Source: Amycolatopsis thermalba (GTDB lineage: Bacteria; Actinomycetota; Actinomycetes; Mycobacteriales; Pseudonocardiaceae). Taken from it: DNA of 64,000 bases. The notes under the pieces are model-generated. The model worked only from the letters and a program-made list of their open reading frames with translations, was not told the DNA's origin and did not search any database. The position numbers and the translations under genes were made by a program. This document shows positions 25,018-32,545 of this stretch, one piece after another. Numbering within the stretch: position 1 is the first letter of the stretch; each line of letters opens with the position of its first letter. The stretch spans positions 1 to 64,000 of the forward strand of contig NZ_PQHW01000013.1 in NCBI RefSeq assembly GCF_003385215.1. The letters are read 5' to 3'.

Positions 25018-26010
25018 GTGACGACCAGCGCGGAAGCTCAGGTCATCCCCCTGCACGCACCCGGGCGCGAGAAGCCGGCGGACGTCCCGCCGCGCGCCGG
25101 GGAACCCCCCGCCGACGCGCCCGTCGTGGCGTTCCCGGCGAAGAGCGCGGCGGCCGCGGAAGCGCCGGCCCCGGAACCGGACGCGCTGAGCCGGCTCCTG
25201 GAGTTCGTGCGGCACCGGCTGACCGGCGACTACGACGTCGACGAGTTCGGGTTCGACCCGGAGCTGACCGACACGCTGGTGCTGCCGCCGTTCCGGCTGC
25301 TGTACGAGAAGTACTTCCGGGTGACCACGCACGGCGCGGAGAACCTGCCCGCCGAGGGCGGCGGGCTCATCGTGTGCAACCACTCCGGGACGCTGCCGCT
25401 GGACGCGGTGATGACGGCGGTCGCCGTGCACGACGAAACGCCCGGCCACCGGCACCTGCGCATGCTCGGCGCGGACCTGGTGTTCAAGACGCCGCTGCTC
25501 GGGGCGCTGGCGCGCAAGACCGGCCAGACGCTGGCGTGCGCGGCCGACGCCGAGCGGCTGCTGTGCTCGGGCGAGCTGGTGGGGGTGTGGCCGGAGGGCT
25601 ACAAGGGCATCGGCAAGCCGTTCTCGGCGCGGTACCGGCTGCAGCGGTTCGGGCGGGGCGGGTTCGTGTCGGCGGCGCTGCGGACGCGGGTGCCGATCAT
25701 CCCGTGCTCGATCGTGGGCGCGGAGGAGATCTACCCGAAGATCGGCGACCTGAAGCCGCTGGCGCGGTTGCTGGGGTTGCCGTACTTCCCGGTGACGCCG
25801 TTCTTCCCGCTGCTGGGGCCGCTGGGCGCGATCCCGCTGCCGACGAAGTGGCACATCGAGTTCGGGGAGCCGATCCCGACGGATTCCTACGCCGAGGAGG
25901 ACCTCGACGACCCGATGCTGGTGTTCTCGCTGACCGACCAGGTGCGCGAGTCCATCCAGACGACCCTGTACCGGCGGCTCGCGCACCGGCGCAGCCCGTT
26001 CCAGGACTGA
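25018..26010 (+). CDS. PlsC-type 1-acylglycerol-3-phosphate acyltransferase family protein
   Basis: 330 residues. After a disordered, Ala/Pro-rich N-terminus (1-60), the PlsC domain has NHSGTLPLDAV (H-X4-D motif, around 118-128) and a divergent FPEGT block reading VWPEGYKGIGKPF (around 187-199). This is the phospholipid/mycobacterial Rv0502-like subgroup, which acylates lipid precursors at the membrane; the acceptor is not known. GTG at 25018 has AGAGAGGAAAG about 20 nt upstream. It lies 28 nt after the epimerase and is probably cotranscribed with it. Confidence 0.82.
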   Translation: MTTSAEAQVIPLHAPGREKPADVPPRAGEPPADAPVVAFPAKSAAAAEAPAPEPDALSRLLEFVRHRLTGDYDVDEFGFDPELTDTLVLPPFRLLYEKYFRVTTHGAENLPAEGGGLIVCNHSGTLPLDAVMTAVAVHDETPGHRHLRMLGADLVFKTPLLGALARKTGQTLACAADAERLLCSGELVGVWPEGYKGIGKPFSARYRLQRFGRGGFVSAALRTRVPIIPCSIVGAEEIYPKIGDLKPLARLLGLPYFPVTPFFPLLGPLGAIPLPTKWHIEFGEPIPTDSYAEEDLDDPMLVFSLTDQVRESIQTTLYRRLAHRRSPFQD

Positions 26011-26035
26011 GCGGTCCCGTGCCATCCTGGGTGGC

Positions 26036-26173
26036 ATGGGGTTGATCACGCGGATCGCGTACTCGGTGGGCCGTGTCGTGGGCGGGGTGCTGAAACTGGC
26101 GAACGCGATCACCGGCATCCCGGCCGGCGAATCGACGCAGAACCGGCGCAACGAGCGGGGCCGGCGCCGGTAG
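26036..26173 (+). CDS. Small basic hypothetical protein, 45 residues
   Basis: ATG at 26036 opens a 45-codon frame with a hydrophobic-amphipathic first half (LITRIAYSVGRVVGGVLKLA) and a very basic tail (NRRNERGRRR). CATCCT lies 7 nt before the ATG, as in other leaderless starts here. The last codons coincide with the first unit of the downstream repeat array, so the basic tail could be of repeat origin. No homology can be claimed; it may be a real small membrane-associated protein. Confidence 0.45.
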   Translation: MGLITRIAYSVGRVVGGVLKLANAITGIPAGESTQNRRNERGRRR

Positions 26174-27094
26174 GGCCTCCCGGCCGCCACGGCGCGGGCA
26201 GGCCTTGCGAGCGGGGGCGCGGTCGCCGACGCCGCTACGGCGCCAGCTTGGCGTCGACGGCGCGGGCCGGCCTTGGCAGCGGTAACCGGGGTGCGGTTAG
26301 CGGCGTTGGTAGGTCATCCCGGTCGCCACGGTGGCTGCACGGTGCGGGTAGGCCTTGCGAGCGGGAGCCGGGGGCGCGGTCAGCGGCGCCGGTAGGGCGG
26401 TAGCGGCGGGCGAGTCCCGCGTTCGGGTGGGCGAGAACGCCCCGCTCGGTTGGGCAATGCGCGGAGGGGGCAGCACGCCGCCGGAAGCGGCCAACCCGCG
26501 CCGGGGAACAACACCTGCCCTGGGAGGGCACGCGGTCCGGAGCGCGGTCAGCGGCGTCGGTAGGGCATTCCGGCGGCCACGGTGCCCGCACGGGGGTGCG
26601 AGTAGACCTCGCGAGCGGTAGCCGGGGGTGCGGTTACCGGCGCTGGTAGGTCATCCCGGTCGCCACCGTGCCGCACGGCGCGGGTAGGTCTTACGCGCGG
26701 TAGCCGGGAGCGCGGTCAGCGGTGGGCGAATCCCGCGGTCGCGCGGGCGAGTTCCACGGTTGGGCGGGCGGGAATGCGCCGCTCGGATGGGCGGAGGGGC
26801 AGCACGCCGCCGGGTGGCGATCGCGTCTTGGCGGCGTTGCCGCCGTGGCCATCGCGTCGCCGGAAGCGGCCAACCCGCGCCGGGGAACAACACCTGCCCT
26901 GGGAGGGCACGCGGTCCGGAGCGCGGTCAGCGGCGTCGGTAGGGCATTCCGGCGGCCACGGCGCCCGCACGGGGGTGCGGGTAGGCCTTGGCAGCGGTAG
27001 CCGGGGGTGCGGTTACCGGCGCTGGTAGGTCATCCCGGTCGCCACCGTGCCGCACGGCGCGGGTAGGCCTCGCGCGCGCCAGCCGGGAGCGCGG
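26174..27094. repeat. Degenerate repeat array copying the 3' end of the HAD gene
   Basis: 921 bp with no supported gene. Units of about 80-88 bp recur: each carries, on the minus strand, a gene-end-like segment (ATGACCTACCAGCGCCGC or ATGCCCTACCGACGCCGC then stop) that matches the true end of the HAD phosphatase gene (MAYRRR, stop at 27095-27097). Stop-like anchors lie at 26297, 26380, 26548, 26634, 26716, 26927 and 27013. In addition 26481-26720 and 26860-27099 are a nearly identical direct duplication with a 379-bp offset. Confidence 0.75.
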
Positions 27095-27985
27095 TCAGCG
27101 GCGCCGGTACGCCATCCCGGCCGCTACCGCTCCCGCCAGTGCGCCCGCGCCCAGCACCGACGGCACCCCGATCTTCGCTGCCTTCCGGCCCGTCCGGAAG
27201 TCGCGGATTTCCCAGCCCCGGGCGCGCGCCACCTCGCGCAGGCCGGCGTCCGGGTTCACCGCCACCGCCGTGCCGCACACCGACAGCATCGGGATGTCGT
27301 TCGACGAGTCCGAGTACGCCGTGCACCGCCGGAGGTTCAGGCCCTCCCGGGCGGCCAGCGCGCGCACCGCGTGGGCCTTCGCCCTGCCGTGCAGCAGGTC
27401 GCCGACCAGACGACCCGTGTACACCCCGTCCACGTGCTCGGCCACCGTGCCCAGCGCGCCGGTGAGCCCCAGCCGCCGGGAGATGATCGCCGCCAGCTCG
27501 ACCGGCGTCGCCGTCACCAGCCACACCCGCTGGCCCGCGTTGAGGTGCATCTCGGCCAGCGCGCGGGTGCCCGACCAGATCTTGTCGGCCATCAGCTCGT
27601 CGTAGATCTCCTCGCCGACCTGGTTCATCTCGGCGACCGTCTTGCCCGCGACGAACGACAGCGCCTGCTCGCGGCTGGACTGCACCCCGCTGTGCGACTC
27701 GCGCCCGCCGACCCGGAACTTGATCTGCTGCCACGCGAACCCGGCCAGGTCCGACGTCGTGAAGTACTTGCGCGCGGCCAGCCCGCGGGCGAAGTGGAAG
27801 ATCGACGCGCCCATCATCATCGTGTTGTCCACGTCGAAGAACGCGGCGGCGGTCAGGTCCGGCGGCGCCGGGGGCACGTCGGCCTGGGCCTCCATGGCCA
27901 CGGCGGCGTCGGCCGACGCCTCGCCGGCCATCTCGGCGAGCCGCTCGCGCTCCGGGCCGTCACCCCTGCTACGCCACACGCACAC
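27095..27985 (-). CDS. HAD-IB family hydrolase (SerB1-like phosphatase)
   Basis: 296 residues. HAD motif I is [11 protein letters not shown] (Asp nucleophile and Asp acid/base at about 50-52), motif II is LVTATP (about 156-161), and motif IV is [12 protein letters not shown] (about 221-232). The subclass IB cap is helical. The group includes phosphoserine phosphatase and glycerol-phosphate phosphatases; the M. tuberculosis counterpart at this position is called serB1, but phosphoserine specificity is not proved. The C-terminal [16 protein letters not shown] is short and hydrophobic, possibly membrane-touching, and its coding end is copied in the downstream repeats. GTG start assumed. Confidence 0.85.
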   Translation of the reverse strand: MCVWRSRGDGPERERLAEMAGEASADAAVAMEAQADVPPAPPDLTAAAFFDVDNTMMMGASIFHFARGLAARKYFTTSDLAGFAWQQIKFRVGGRESHSGVQSSREQALSFVAGKTVAEMNQVGEEIYDELMADKIWSGTRALAEMHLNAGQRVWLVTATPVELAAIISRRLGLTGALGTVAEHVDGVYTGRLVGDLLHGRAKAHAVRALAAREGLNLRRCTAYSDSSNDIPMLSVCGTAVAVNPDAGLREVARARGWEIRDFRTGRKAAKIGVPSVLGAGALAGAVAAGMAYRRR

Positions 27986-28110
27986 CGCCTCCTGCGCTTG
28001 TCCCTGGGGTCAGCGTAGCGAGCACGTCACGCATCCGGATCAGGCGATCCCTCCACACCGGGCACCGGTGTGCTTCGATCGGGACACTCATCGCACGCCG
28101 GGGAAACACC

Positions 28111-30066
28111 ATGTCGACAGCGTTGCTGGGGCTGCTCAGCCTGCCCGTCTACCTGCTCATGCTGTGGCCGCTCGTGGTCGCCTCGCGGCGGGTGCTCGGC
28201 GTGCGCATCGGCACGTTCCGGGCGCTGCTCGGCGCCGCCGCCGGGTGGACCGTCGCGGGTGGACTGGCAGGCCGGATCGGGGTGCTGACGCGCGATTCCG
28301 CCGGCGCGTACCTCGGCTTCATCCTGCCGCTCGCCGGATGCGCGTTCCTGGCGACACTGATCTTCCTGTTCCTCGCCGAGATGGCCGTCCCCAGCGGCGG
28401 CGGGCTCGGGCTGCTCGGCCGGGTCCGGTCGCTGCGCGCGCGGTTCGCCCGGGCCCGCCGGTACTCGCAGATCACGCGGATCGCCGTGCGGCACGGCATC
28501 GGGCCCTACCTCACCGGCCGCCGCGTCACCGACTCCGGCCGGCACGCCACCCTGGCCCGCTCGCTGCGGCGCGCACTGGAGGACGGTGGCGCGACCTTCG
28601 TGAAGCTCGGCCAGGTCCTCTCCACCCGGCCGGACGTGCTGCCGCCGGTGTTCGTCGACGAGCTGAGCCTGCTGCAGGACCGCGTCGCGCCGGTGCCGTT
28701 CGCCGACGTCGAGCGCGAACTGGAGGCCGAGCTGGGCCGCCCGCGCGCCGAGGTGTTCGCCGAGTTCGACCCCGAACCGCTCGGCGCCGCGTCGATCGCC
28801 CAGGTCTACCGGGCCCGGCTGCACAGCGGTGAGGACGTCGTCGTCAAGGTGCGGCGGCCGGGCATCGACCGGATCGTCGAGCGCGACCTCGACATCGTCT
28901 TCCGCGTCGCGCGCTCGCTGGAACTGCGGGCGGCCTGGGCGCGCTCGCTCGGCGTGCTCGACCTCGCCGAAGGCTTCCGCGCCGCGCTCACCGAGGAGCT
29001 GGACTTCCGCGTCGAGGCCCGCAACCTCACCGCGGTCGCCGCCGCCGAGAACGGCTCGGCCGTTGCCTTGCCGTCCGTGCACGCCGACCTGTCCGGTGAG
29101 CGCGTGCTGGTCATGCGGCGCCTGCACGGCGTGCCGGTGCGCGAGGGCATCGCCGAGGTGCCGGCGGAACGGCGCGCGGTCCTGGCCCGCGGGCTGCTGG
29201 ACTCGCTGCTCCGGCAGGTCCTGCTGCACGGGGTCTTCCACGCCGATCCGCACCCGGGCAACGTCCTCCTGCTCACCGACGGCACCCTCGGGCTGCTCGA
29301 CTTCGGCTCGGTCGGCCGCCTCGACTCGTCCCTGCGCGGCGGGCTGGCGAACCTGTTCGCCGCCGTCGACCGCGGCGATCCGGAGGGGCTGCGGGACGGT
29401 CTGCTGGAGATCGTGGACCGGCCGGACGAGATCGACGAGCAGCGCCTGGCGCGGGCCCTGGGCGCGTTGATGGCGAAGCACCTGTCGCACGGCCGGTCGC
29501 CGGACGTGGACATGTTCACCGACCTGTTCCGGATCATCGCCGAGTTCCGGTTGTCGATCCCGCCGGCGATCGCGGCGGTGTTCCGGGCGCTGGCGACGAT
29601 GGAGGGCACGCTCGGGCTGCTGTCGCCGGGCTTCGACATCCTCGGCGCGTCCCGGTCGTTCGCCGGCTCGCTGGTCGGGGAGCGGCTGCAGCCGGGCTCG
29701 CTGCGCGGCGCGGTGACCGACGAGCTGGTCGCGCTGCTGCCGGTGCTGCGCCGCCTGCCCCGACGCGTGGACCGGTTGACGTCGGCGCTGGAGCAGGGCC
29801 GGCTGACGGTGAACGTGCGCACCTTCGCCGACGAGCGCGACCGGGCGGTGGTGTTCGGCATGCTGCACGAGCTGCTGCTGGCCCTGACCGGCGCGGCGAC
29901 CGGTCTGATGGCGGTCCTGCTGCTCGCGAGCACCGGCGGGCCGCGGGTGCTGCCCGAGCTGACGCTGAACCACGTGTTCGGCTACAACCTGCTGGTGGTC
30001 AGCGCGCTGCTGGGGCTGCGGCTGCTGTTCGTGGTGTTCCGGGCGCAGCGGCGCGGAACCGGGTAA
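28111..30066 (+). CDS. AarF/UbiB (ABC1) family kinase-like protein
   Basis: 651 residues. The first 95 residues contain two or three hydrophobic helices, a Pro-rich turn, and then the ABC1 core: GGATFVKLGQVLSTRPDVLP (KxGQ motif), PLGAASIAQVYRARL (Ala-rich loop), VVVKVRRPGI, and the catalytic HADPHPGN loop with LLDFGSVG as DFG-like metal site. The C-terminal region again holds two helices (LLHELLLALTGAATG and VSALLGLRL). Such atypical kinases support quinone biosynthesis; in this organism menaquinone is likely. ATG with GGGGAA at 28100. Confidence 0.9.
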   Translation: MSTALLGLLSLPVYLLMLWPLVVASRRVLGVRIGTFRALLGAAAGWTVAGGLAGRIGVLTRDSAGAYLGFILPLAGCAFLATLIFLFLAEMAVPSGGGLGLLGRVRSLRARFARARRYSQITRIAVRHGIGPYLTGRRVTDSGRHATLARSLRRALEDGGATFVKLGQVLSTRPDVLPPVFVDELSLLQDRVAPVPFADVERELEAELGRPRAEVFAEFDPEPLGAASIAQVYRARLHSGEDVVVKVRRPGIDRIVERDLDIVFRVARSLELRAAWARSLGVLDLAEGFRAALTEELDFRVEARNLTAVAAAENGSAVALPSVHADLSGERVLVMRRLHGVPVREGIAEVPAERRAVLARGLLDSLLRQVLLHGVFHADPHPGNVLLLTDGTLGLLDFGSVGRLDSSLRGGLANLFAAVDRGDPEGLRDGLLEIVDRPDEIDEQRLARALGALMAKHLSHGRSPDVDMFTDLFRIIAEFRLSIPPAIAAVFRALATMEGTLGLLSPGFDILGASRSFAGSLVGERLQPGSLRGAVTDELVALLPVLRRLPRRVDRLTSALEQGRLTVNVRTFADERDRAVVFGMLHELLLALTGAATGLMAVLLLASTGGPRVLPELTLNHVFGYNLLVVSALLGLRLLFVVFRAQRRGTG

Positions 30067-30090
30067 CGTGGGCGGCGGTGGCGCGCCACC

Positions 30091-30130
30091 CCGGACGAGA
30101 ACGTCGTACCCGGCAGGACAAGACGACGTG
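30091..30130 (+). ncRNA. Guanidine-III riboswitch
   Basis: The 40 nt read CCGGACGAG, AACGTCGTACCCGG, CAGGACAAGACGACGT. This fits the guanidine-III (ykkC-III) aptamer known from actinobacteria: CCGGACGAG, GUACCCGG, CAGGACAAGACG are the conserved elements. ACGTCGT (30101-30107) pairs with ACGACGT (30123-30129) and the 5' CCGG pairs with CCGG near 30110-30113 as the pseudoknot. It sits 35 nt before the ATG of an SMR exporter, with GGAGG at 30152, and presumably turns on expression when guanidinium is bound. Confidence 0.92.
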
Positions 30131-30165
30131 GCAGGTTGTCGGGTTCTGTTCGGAGGTTTTCCGTC

Positions 30166-30480
30166 ATGGCGTGGATCGTTCTCGTCGTCTCCGGTCTGCT
30201 CGAGACCGTGTGGGCCGCCGCCCTCAACGCCGCTCGCGGCTTCACCCGTCTCGTGCCCAGCGTGGTGTTCGTCGTCGCGCTCGTCGCCAGCATGGCCGGG
30301 CTCTCCTACGCGATGCGGTCGATCCCCATCGGCACCGGTTACGCCATCTGGGTGGGCATCGGTGCGATCGGCACCGCCGTCTACGGCATGGTCGCGCTCG
30401 GCGACGCCGTGACCGCGGCGCGGCTGGTGTGCCTGGCGCTCATCGTCGCCGGGGTGCTGGGCCTGAAGCTCCTGCACTGA
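30166..30480 (+). CDS. gdx: Guanidinium exporter of the SMR family
   Basis: 104 residues with four transmembrane helices. The Glu in SGLLETVW (about residue 13) is the essential proton/substrate site of SMR transporters. The opening WIVLVVSGLLETVWAAALN and the GTGYAIWVGIGA segment match the SugE/Gdx branch, which exports guanidinium rather than quaternary ammonium drugs. The guanidine-III riboswitch immediately upstream strongly supports this. ATG with GGAGG (30152-30156) 9 nt before it; the frame upstream of this ATG lies inside the leader. Confidence 0.93.
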   Translation: MAWIVLVVSGLLETVWAAALNAARGFTRLVPSVVFVVALVASMAGLSYAMRSIPIGTGYAIWVGIGAIGTAVYGMVALGDAVTAARLVCLALIVAGVLGLKLLH

Positions 30481-30481
30481 T

Positions 30482-30715
30482 GCCCGCCGCGCGCGGCCCG
30501 GCGGTGCGTCCGCAGCCAGGAACATCCCGGTCAGCCCGGTGAAGTGCACCAGCGCACCCAGCACGAGGCCGGCCGCCGCGGTGCACGCGGCCGCCGCCCA
30601 CGCGCCGCCGCTCGCTTGGACGACGGCGAGCCCGCACGGCGGCCCGAGGACCAGGCAGGCGAAGGCGAACAGCGTGGCGGTGCTGCGGCCGCTCAGCCGA
30701 TCCCGAGTCCCGGCA
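30482..30715 (-). other. Gap with possible minus-strand two-helix ORF remnant
   Basis: Between the convergent exporter and anti-sigma genes, the minus strand reads two hydrophobic helices in one frame (TLFAFACLVLGPPCGLAVV and AAAGLVLGALVHFTG), just after the anti-sigma stop. There is no ATG/GTG/TTG at the right place (only CTG at the CTGA overlap), and no stop before the frame runs deep into the exporter gene. It may be a decayed or mis-sequenced small membrane gene, or chance. Confidence 0.25.
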
Positions 30716-31691
30716 GGCCGGGGATCAGCGGCGGGATCGAGATCAACGGCGGTGGCGTCGTGGTCGACGGCACCGGCAGCCGGGTGCTGGTCGGCGCGCT
30801 GATCGGCGGCGGCAGGACCGGGGGCGCCTGACCGCTGCTCGGCCGCGGCAGGGGACCCGTCGCGGTGGGCACGACCGGTGCGCTCGTCCCGGGCGCGGTC
30901 GGCGTCGTCGCGATCTCGACCGGCGGCGGGGACACCGTGCTCACCGGCGGCAGCGGCACCGCGGTCGGGACGCCGAGCAGCGCGTCCGGCGGGACCGCGC
31001 ACTCGCCGGACGCCGGGACCGCGCCCAGGTCGTCGGCCTCGCCGGTGGTGATGCGGTAGCAGGACAGCCGCCCGGCCAGCGCCACCGCCCGCGCGTCGAT
31101 GCGGTTGAGCAGCGCCCCGGCCTGCGTGAACCCGTTGCGCGCGTCGTCCGGCACCGCGAGGCCGCCGAGCTTGCCGGCCTGCTCGCGCGCCCACGTCCGC
31201 AGCTGCTCCAGCCGGGCCGTGTCGCCCTGCACGCCGAGCACCGTGAGCCGCGCGGTCCCGGCCGTCGCCTCCGCGGCGAATGCCGACAACGTTGTCAGAA
31301 AGGCGTCGGCGCCGGGGGAGGGCATCGCGGCGAGCTCGTCGATCCGGTTCGCCGCGAACTGCAGGTGCTTCGACCCGCGCGCGGCCTCGTCGAAGGTGAG
31401 CTGCAGCTGGGCGTCCTCGCTCGCCAGCTTCATGCCGTAGAGCGGGTCACCGGGCAGCGAGCCGCGGGAGAGCAGCAGGCCGACCCCGGCGACGAAGACG
31501 ATCAGCGCGGCCGCGGCGGCCAGGACGGTCGCCAGCACGCGCCGCCGCCGGCTGGGCTCCGCCTCCAGCTTCCGCGAGATGTCGGCGCGGATGCGGGCCC
31601 TGGTGTGCTCGTCCGGTTCGACGGCGCGCCCCAGTGCGCGAAGGCCGGAGATGACCTCCAGCTCACGCGCCGTCCACCGGTGTTCGTCCAC
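30693..31691 (-). CDS. Anti-sigma factor-like protein (DUF5667), RsbN type
   Basis: 332 residues. The cytoplasmic N-terminus (1-50: WTARELEVISGLRALGRAVE) resembles a short sigma-binding region; one membrane helix follows at about 52-74 (LATVLAAAAALIVFVAGVG). The external part starts with the DUF5667 signature SLPGDPLYGMKLASEDAQLQ (around 78-97) and ends in about 100 Pro/Ser/Thr-rich residues. It lies 39 nt downstream of a BldN-type sigma factor gene, as RsbN does beside bldN in Streptomyces, so it probably holds that sigma factor at the membrane. Confidence 0.8.
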   Translation of the reverse strand: MDEHRWTARELEVISGLRALGRAVEPDEHTRARIRADISRKLEAEPSRRRRVLATVLAAAAALIVFVAGVGLLLSRGSLPGDPLYGMKLASEDAQLQLTFDEAARGSKHLQFAANRIDELAAMPSPGADAFLTTLSAFAAEATAGTARLTVLGVQGDTARLEQLRTWAREQAGKLGGLAVPDDARNGFTQAGALLNRIDARAVALAGRLSCYRITTGEADDLGAVPASGECAVPPDALLGVPTAVPLPPVSTVSPPPVEIATTPTAPGTSAPVVPTATGPLPRPSSGQAPPVLPPPISAPTSTRLPVPSTTTPPPLISIPPLIPGLPGLGIG

Positions 31692-31730
31692 ACCACCTGC
31701 AACGACGCAAACCGTCCGGTTGTTACGCGG

Positions 31731-32378
31731 TCAGCGCCACCCGTCCGGCAGGAGCTGCGCGAGCTTGCGCACCGCGCGGTGCTGCAACGCCTTGATGGCG
31801 CCCTCGTTGCGCTTCATGATCCGCGCGGTCTCGGCCAGCGACAGGCCCTGGATGAACCGCAGCACGATGCATTCCCGCTGGTCGTCGCCCAGGCCGGCGA
31901 TCGCGGACAGCAGGGCGTCGCGGGTCGCGCTGGTGACCGCCTGCTGCTCCGGGCCCGCGTCGGGACCCGAGGTCGCGGCGAACGGCGCCGAGCCCGAGTC
32001 GGCGACCTCGTCGGTGACCACCTCGAGCTTGTACCGGCTGGACTTGAGGTGGTCGAGCACGATGTTGCGCGCGATGGTGACGAACCACGCGCCGACGTCG
32101 CGACCCTGGTAGCTGACCGACGAGATCCGGCGCAGCGCCCGCAGGAACGTCTCGCTCGTGATGTCCTCGGCCAGCTCGCGGTCGCTGAGGCGGAAGTACA
32201 CGTAGCGGTAGACGACGTCGACGTACTGGTCGTAGAGCGCGCCGAAGGCGGCGGTGTCACCCTGCTGGGCGGCGCGGACCAGGGCCCACGGCCCCGCCTG
32301 CTCGTCCGGCACCTCGTCCGCGCGGGTGACCGTGCCGACGTGCAGACCCGCTGGACGGGCGGCAAGCCAGTTCGTCAC
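31731..32378 (-). CDS. bldN: ECF RNA polymerase sigma factor, BldN type
   Basis: 215 residues with sigma region 2 (FGALYDQYVDVVYRYVYFRL, then ELAEDITSETFLRALRRI, for the -10 element and core binding) and region 4 (LGDDQRECIVLRFIQGLSLA and AIKALQHRAVRKL for the -35 element). The ~35-residue N-terminal extension before region 2 is typical of the BldN/AdsA group, whose Streptomyces members control aerial hypha genes. GTG start with AAGGAG at 32384-32389. The anti-sigma gene follows. The family call is good; the developmental role is inference. Confidence 0.82.
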   Translation of the reverse strand: MTNWLAARPAGLHVGTVTRADEVPDEQAGPWALVRAAQQGDTAAFGALYDQYVDVVYRYVYFRLSDRELAEDITSETFLRALRRISSVSYQGRDVGAWFVTIARNIVLDHLKSSRYKLEVVTDEVADSGSAPFAATSGPDAGPEQQAVTSATRDALLSAIAGLGDDQRECIVLRFIQGLSLAETARIMKRNEGAIKALQHRAVRKLAQLLPDGWR

Positions 32379-32436
32379 GGCGACTCCTTCGTCCGACCCG
32401 AGTGATCATCACCACTACGACGCGAGAAGCAGCATA

Positions 32437-32450
32437 CGGGTAGTTACCCG
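32437..32450. promoter_or_regulatory. Palindrome in the bldN/acyl-CoA synthetase divergent promoter
   Basis: CGGGTAGTTACCCG is a 6-bp-arm dyad (CGGGTA and TACCCG) in the AT-richer part of the 167-bp divergent gap, followed by GTAGGTAGT. It is well placed to be a regulator site for the sigma-factor gene, but no known consensus is matched. Confidence 0.35.
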
Positions 32451-32545
32451 GAAGTAGGTAGTGGCGGGGGTCTCGGAAGAGCGACGATCGCCGGGCTTCC
32501 CCGTGACGGGTGAGACGACGCCTGGTTGGTGCCACACTGACTCAC

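Noticed and set aside
28027-31194. Very long open frame on the minus strand opposite the AarF gene
   Set aside because: Long frames free of stops are expected opposite GC-rich genes; its residues are low-complexity Arg/Gln/Gly/His and the AarF gene on the other strand has all family motifs. Only a short hydrophobic part (30482-30715) is noted separately.
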